Part shown: in pieces, positions 58,513 through 64,000 of the stretch
Position numbering within the stretch: position 1 is the first letter of the stretch
Layout: each line of letters begins with the position of its first letter
Program-made: the position numbers and the translations under genes
Assembly: GCA_036417435.1 (NCBI GenBank)
Contig: CM070904.1
Location: forward strand, 42,566,408 to 42,630,407
Source: Inia geoffrensis
Taxonomy: Eukaryota > Chordata > Mammalia > Artiodactyla > Iniidae
Length of the DNA: 64,000 nt
Reading direction: 5' to 3'
The notes under the pieces: generated by a model
What the model was told of the DNA's origin: nothing
Databases searched by the model: none
What the model saw: the letters and a program-made list of their open reading frames with translations, nothing else

Positions 58513-61500
58513 CAGATTAACATTCCAGACTCATAGGCTGAGTGGACAGGCTGGCAGAGTTCTCAGTCAAACCAGACGTGGACCTTCTTTCTGAAGCCAA
58601 ATGCTGGTGGGAGAACAAGAATTTCAGTTCTTTACATAAACCATGCTCTGGGCAAAGGCCTGAGCTCCCTTTGCCGAGAGAATATTCGGAGCAAGAGTGG
58701 CCACCTGACTAAACCAGGCTCTGCACCTACAAGCCTCCAACTGCCTAATACTGTGACCAGGTAAATGTCTACTATCCTAAAGGGATCTCAGGGTGCTGGA
58801 GCTAGCTTTACCTGAAGCTCAGAGATCCATAAAGGTCCAAAGATTTTGTCCTTGTGCCTGACCTACTGCTGCCATATGCCTCAACCCTCCCCTCCATTTG
58901 ACCTTATCCAGGCCGTTCCAGTCTTCCCTGCCTGGGCTCTGCCGAACCTCAACTAATTATTTCACCAGGGCAGTCTCTAAAATGTTCTCTGGCTGCCCAG
59001 GGCTAACCCCTATGCCAAACATTCTCTCTGATCTGTATTAAATGACCTTACCACTCACCTATGGCTGTCAATTGCTCTGGCAATGGGGCAACCCTGACAC
59101 CCAGCTTCTTGGCCAGGTCCCCAACAGTCAGGGGCCGCAGCCGACTGCCAGTCACACCTATGCATCAGAGCTTTTCAATGTGATGCGGCTGTATTTCTTT
59201 GTAGTTTTGAAATTTCTGTGATTTACTAATACATCTGCTGTGCCTCCTGTTGGTTTTAGCAAGAAGCTGAAGCATGTTCTGTGGCAACAGAAATGAGTGC
59301 TATTCTGAGAGTATGTTGGAAATCAGAAGGGGGTTTCCTGTGCCATTTGAAGCTGAGAAACGAGGATCCTGGATGGGACATCAGTGCCCGAGTACATCTT
59401 CCCACCCACAAAGTTCACTAAAATAAAGTTGGGAAAGTAGTTTTCCGGCCGCTTGCAGCTATGAGAATATTTAACTCTCAAAGATTCTGATTGAAGTACA
59501 TATCTGAAGGAAAATACGTTTTATCGTGTGCATTCAAATGTATGTATCATCTGAAGATAAAAAAGGTTGGCAGATTCAGCTAAAGAGAAACCTAGCAGCT
59601 CTGAAATTTAGAAAAGTAAAAGCCAGGCGTCTGAAGCAAACCATTTAAAAGTGCTTGGAGGTGTTCGAAGGGGATGTCATGGGAGTAGTGCTAAATATAC
59701 AAAAGGTCATCACATTTCAGAGTATACGGTGGCAAAGGTTTAGGCTTCTTAAAATCCAGAGTAGCATAAGGGTCAGGTACTACTGAAATTTAAGAGAGTT
59801 TCTTTCCTGGATTAGAGAAGGATGGCATATACAGAACCGGGAAGTAGCCGGGACAACATGGGTCCCCAGAGAAAGAGCTTAGCAGGCGCTTCTGTTGGAA
59901 AGCATATTAAGCGGAGTCAAAGCTGAGTATATGTGAGAGGAGAGAAGGGAGCAGATGTGAGGACAAAAAGCACGACTTCTGCTTCTTTCATAGCACACCC
60001 TCTAGCCTACCCCTGACACACCTGGAGACGAGAGCCTTGAACTACACTCTATTATATCGTCAACAAGGTCAACTTGACATAATAGAAGTCCACAAGCTAT
60101 GACAGTTGTTACATCACCAGAGGAACCAGATTTCATGCCAATGCTGGCATGCCTCTCCCCATGCTTAGCAGTTTACCCAGAAGCCTTGAACATTCCAGAA
60201 TTCTTAATACAAACTTCAAATCTCTCATTAATAACATTCAAAGCTGACAGCTTTTGCTCGCTGCAGGCACTCATAGAAGACTGTTCTTCCACTGTAGGCA
60301 TTTCATTTAGTAACAACTTGGATACAGATGCTTTGCCTCTACATCTCCCCAATATAAATCCAAACACAAACAAATCAAAACCAAATATTGTAGAAGGAAT
60401 GCACTTAATTACCCGGTCATGTGCCTTCACTGTGTCAGTTTTGGTCTCTACCAACTCAAACGTTGTACAACACACGAGAAGGGCTCATTATACCCTAATA
60501 TTTTAGTTGTTCAGAACCCAGAAGAAAAGCTTTTCCTGGATGAAAAATTCCTTCCCTGACAGCCTCTATGGGGTTGCTGTGGATAAACAGAGGATGCCTT
60601 TATCACATGGGAGCTTGTGGGCTGTGTCCTGCTTAAACCAGATAGCGCTCTTCAACTGAAAGTAGATCTCTCCCTTATCTGCTGGAAGTATGCTTGTTTA
60701 GTATAATGAGAAGAGGGGCCATTCCCTACAGAGTCATGCCTGGCGCCTCAGGTCCGGCTGTCCCTTCGTACATGCACCATTATGTAACGTTTCGCCTACT
60801 TATAGAGAAGGTGGGAGAGTTGTGGCATATCTCATTGTTACAACAAAGTTACAGTGCTTATGTGGTATGTTAAAGCCATAGCTGGTCTTTGAAATTTTTA
60901 AAATAATCTAAATCATGAAATTATCACCTTAATTAATGTTAAATAAAAATCTGATTCATAGTGATTGCAATTTGAAAAGAGAGTAAGTTAATCTATACTA
61001 AGAAAATGCCCTTAGTATATAAATGTCAGCAAATTAAACCTATTACCTCACAAAAAAAATAAATGAAATAAGGACCTTAATGTAGAAAAGCACTAAAATA
61101 TCACAATTAAAAACCAGATCAGAAATCTTGATCATAAATTTAAAATTGCTGAATGTCTAAGTCCTTATTTTCCACCTTATGATTGACTGTAAACTTTAGA
61201 AATAATTTTTCCTGTATTAATTATTTCTTCTCTAATTATATAAATATTGATATATTAAAAAGGACAAGAGCATGGTATATTGTACTAAAAACATGAGTCA
61301 ATAATGATAGGAAGAGATTGTAAAGCATTACAAAGTGGATATTTGTGGATAAACATCTTTTGTGGCTAACTGTATTTACTTCTAAAAGGGTAAAAAATGG
61401 AACAAACCAGTTCCTTGGCTACTGAGAATATCCTTTCTTTGTTCTAATGTAAGAAAACAGACTTAGTCTTGAGAGAATCAGACAGGACAAATAACAGTCT

Positions 61501-61783
61501 ATTTTAGTTTGGCACTTCAACCTAGGTGTAGAAGTTTTGTCCCAAAGGAGCCTTATGATACTGCTAAGAATAAGAAAAGTTAAGGGCCTTTTCCCATGTA
61601 AATCCAGAGCTTCAAAACAAAAGGGCTTCAAGAACACTCTGAAGGAGTTCAGCGATACTGAACAAGCAGACTTAGGGCTTGGATTAATTTGCCAGTCAAA
61701 CTTCTCTGTAATCGGTCACAGGTAGTTTTCCATTGACTTGGAAACACAGCCTATCAGGAAGGATACTGAGTGATTCCTCTCAA
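58513..61783. other. Repeat-poor stretch with a 135-codon open frame
   Basis: About 3.3 kb without a recognised interspersed repeat. The plus frame at 60099-60506 (135 codons, ATG start, TAG stop) is the longest outside known repeats, and an antisense frame overlaps it (60173-60475). Neither contains a recognised motif. 60890-61330 is very AT-rich. Confidence 0.35.
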
Positions 61784-61960
61784 TGGTTCACTCATTCATT
61801 CATTCATTTGAGCACTTACTGGATGCCTACTATGTGACTGGCTGTGGTGTTACACAGACTGACATCCACATTCTCTGTGTTCATAGATTTCACTTGGGTT
61901 AAGTGGAATGCAAAGAGGAGCACCTGCAGATACAATGTCATGAGATAAATACTACAGTGG
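61784..61960 (-). mobile_element. L2 LINE 3' end, antisense
   Basis: (ATTC)n precedes 'ttgagcacttactggatgcc' and TACTATGTGACTGGCTGTGG; the remainder follows antisense L2 to about 61960. Confidence 0.75.
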
Positions 61961-62205
61961 AGGTATGCACAGTGTGCAGGAGCCCAGAGGGACACGCTTA
62001 ACGCAAAGGTATCTTTGGAGGGGAGATCTGTAAAGCTAGGTGACCCCTGGGGACCTGAGGCATTCTTCCTCCTGTGTCACTGGCAGTGTAATCTGTATAA
62101 CTGCAGCTCTTTTCCTCGGGGCTGGCTTATATTCTGCCAACCAAGGGCCAAGGTTCCAACAGCATTATGAATTCATAAAGCCAAGGGACATCCAAAAGAC
62201 CATCT

Positions 62206-62350
62206 GCTCTAGGGACTCCCAAATCTGGTTGGGCCCTAGCATCACCTGGTGCCTGGGTCCCAGCCTGGAGACACTGATGTAACATGCCTGGAAACTCTGA
62301 AAACGCTCTCTTGCTGCAGCCAGCCCATGAACTAGCATTTGGGAATCACC
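62206..62350. mobile_element. MER20-like DNA transposon remnant
   Basis: 'ctctagggactcccaaatct' and 'gggccctagcatcacctggt' on the left and 'gaactagcatttgggaatca' on the right resemble a short hAT-type element. Confidence 0.45.
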
Positions 62351-62599
62351 GACTCCAACCACCTCCATTTTCAGAAGGAGAATGTTAGAGGAAATTCACA
62401 CCCACAGGACTGAACTGACTTCAACAGATTTCGGGCACATTAGGACAGCAGTGGTGGAACATCTGGCAAAGAAAAATTTGGCCCAAATACTTTCAAAGAG
62501 TATTTCCAAACTGTATGATATAAGCCATATAAAACAGGACCATTTGTACAAGGTCAAGAACTATATAATAGGAGAGAAAACGTCAAGAAAACTGGGCTT

Positions 62600-62966
62600 G
62601 GACTTCCCTGGTGGCGCAGTGGTAAAGAATCCGCCTGCCAGTGCAGGAAACACGGGTTCGAGCTCTAGTCTGGGAAGATCCCACATGCCCCGGAGTAACT
62701 AAGCCCGTGTGCCTCAACTACTGAGCCTGCACTCTAGGGCCCGTGAGCCACAACTATTGAGCCCGTGTGCCAGAACTACTGAAGCCCATGTGCCACAACT
62801 ACTGAGCCTGTGCTCTGCAGCAAAAGCCACCGTAATGAGTAGCCCATACACTGCAACGAAGAGTAGCCCCCGCTCTCCGCAGCTAGAGAAAGCCCATGCA
62901 CAGCAACAAAGCCCCAACACAGCCAACAATAAAGAAAAATAAAATAAATTTATTTAAAAAAAAAAA
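62600..62966 (+). mobile_element. Long CHR-type SINE variant
   Basis: Head GACTTCCCTGGTGGCGCAGT, several degenerate CCACAACTACTGAGCC modules, then an AATAAATTTATT tail. AAGAAAACTGGGCTT (62585-62599) and AAGAAAATGGGCTT (62967-62980) are target duplications. The frames at 62709-62942 (+) and 62714-62929 (-) arise from the modules. Confidence 0.96.
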
Positions 62967-62980
62967 AAGAAAATGGGCTT

Positions 62981-63384
62981 AATAAAGGTATTTGTTGCAA
63001 TGAGCTATAAATTACCTCTGCTCTTCCTGGTAGAAAAAGTGAAAAAGGAACCAAATTGAGTTGAAACTCTCATTCTTTAAATAAGGATACTTGATTTAAC
63101 AGGAAAACAGGTTTTGGTCCTTAGGAATATATTCCAAGGAAAGGCTTAGCATAGTGCCATGCCTACAGTAGACACTTCAACTGTCAAATAAAGCAATGAA
63201 TGAAAATGTGAATATGTGTTAACCAAAAAAGTGTTCCTACAGCCACATCCTACATTAATCTTTGACAGAAGCTAAGAGTATATCAGTAAGTAATGGCTTA
63301 TTTAGGCATTTGTACAGAGTGACAGAAGCATTATACAGGTCTGTAACTTTCACAGTAGAGAAAACATATCCTCTTGCAAGTGAA
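62981..63384. other. Single-copy DNA
   Basis: Apart from the L2 tail at 63146-63208 nothing is recognised. Confidence 0.4.
63146..63208 (+). mobile_element. L2 LINE 3' terminus
   Basis: 'cttagcatagtgccatgcct' plus ACAGTAGACACTTCAACTG and AATGAATGAA is the sense L2 end. Confidence 0.6.
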
Positions 63385-63396
63385 AAGATACCATTT

Positions 63397-63602
63397 TTTG
63401 TGTGTGTGTGTGGTACGTGGGCCTCTCACTGTTGTGGCCTCTCCCGTCGCGGAGCACAGGCTCCGGACGCGCAGGCTCAGCGGCCATGGCTCATGGGCCC
63501 AGCCGCTCCGTGGCATGTGGGATCTTCCCGGACCGGGGCACGAACCCGTGTCCCCTGCATCGGCAGGCGGACTCTCAATCACTGTGCCATCAGGGAAGCC
63601 CC
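63397..63602 (-). mobile_element. CHR-2-type SINE with GT-converted tail
   Basis: A full-length antisense copy with an exact duplication AAGATACCATTT at 63385-63396 and 63603-63614. Where other copies have poly-T, this one has TTTTGTGTGTGTGTGTGG. Confidence 0.98.
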
Positions 63603-64000
63603 AAGATACCATTTCTGATGTAGTGGGAAAGGTTCAGTAGGAGAATGTCATCTGTGTGCATGTATGTGTGTATGTATTAAAGGCACGGGCTGGAATGCAG
63701 GAGCCCTGACCTGCCTGGCGTGTCTGTAACACACTCACTCGGAAAGCTACAGAAGCCCATACAAAGGCCCACCCGCCTTGACATAAAGGGATATATCCCT
63801 TTATACATCCCTGGAGTGGCAGCCTAGCTGCAGTTCACTGGAGTTCTCAGATTTTATCCCAATAAGTAAGGTCATTATTTATGTATAGCTTTAATTTCAT
63901 GAAAATACACTCTATTTCAAATTTTAACACCAGCTGGGATTCTTTTTACTTTTTTATTACCATGTTTATCTCTGGGGAAGAAGACGCAAGTCTTATAGTA
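63603..64000. other. Single-copy DNA to window end
   Basis: A TG-rich patch lies at 63651-63680, and a palindrome is described separately. No gene is recognised. Confidence 0.4.
63783..63804. repeat. 22-bp perfect palindrome
   Basis: ATAAAGGGATA followed directly by its reverse complement TATCCCTTTAT, with no spacer. Confidence 0.97.

Noticed and set aside
62640..62670. tRNA gene
   Set aside because: The B-box-like GGTTCGAG and nearby A-box are the Pol III promoter of a tRNA-derived SINE; no cloverleaf can be completed. The same applies to the other SINE copies.

Overview
This is a mammalian intergenic or intronic window with no protein-coding exon, RNA gene or gene promoter that I can support. 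The best clue to the organism is the SINE content. Fifteen tRNA-Glu-derived CHR-type SINEs are present: ten young CHR-2-like copies, three CHR-1-like copies and two copies of a longer variant. I see no Bov-B/Bov-tA (ruminant), Alu or B1 elements. This points to a cetacean, probably a toothed whale. I am fairly sure of Cetacea but cannot name the species.

Layout. 1-2045 is old L1 ORF2 sequence with a CHR-2 inserted and a second L1 nested in it. 2046-9430 is mostly single-copy sequence with MIR, L2, an ERVL-type LTR and a hAT-type fragment; 5100-5640 looks like a conserved noncoding element. 9430-13790 holds an ancient L3/CR1 fragment, an L1M and two L2 pieces. 13791-22480 alternates single-copy DNA with L1/HAL1-type blocks; the youngest L1 tail is at 20206-21222. 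22481-27085 is MIR, L2, CHR and L1 3'-end sequence with a striking inverted repeat at 26523-26649. 29591-34070 is densely nested: a MIR split by an MLT1A-like LTR, then an L2 split by a CHR-2 and by an MLT1-type LTR, which is itself split by a second MLT1A-like LTR and an L1 tail. 34071-51389 is largely single-copy with L1 tails, a 147-nt pure purine tract, a long CHR variant and an unclassified degenerate block at 44370-46200. 51390-54605 is a 2.8 kb antisense L1M capped by a younger L1 tail. 55545-57035 holds an ERVL-type LTR with a composite microsatellite and two CHR-2 copies in tandem. 57090-64000 is single-copy DNA with scattered CHR, L2 and MER20-like elements.

The window's biology is retrotransposition rather than gene function. 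Long open frames mostly trace to SINEs, L1, L2 or low-complexity DNA. The exceptions are a 135-codon frame (60099-60506), a 126-codon frame (42746-43126) and a 54-codon frame (56368-56532), none of which I recognise. Repeat family names come from memory of consensus sequences, not from a search. Boundaries of old elements are accurate to tens of bases; boundaries of young SINEs were read base by base from target-site duplications where these exist.
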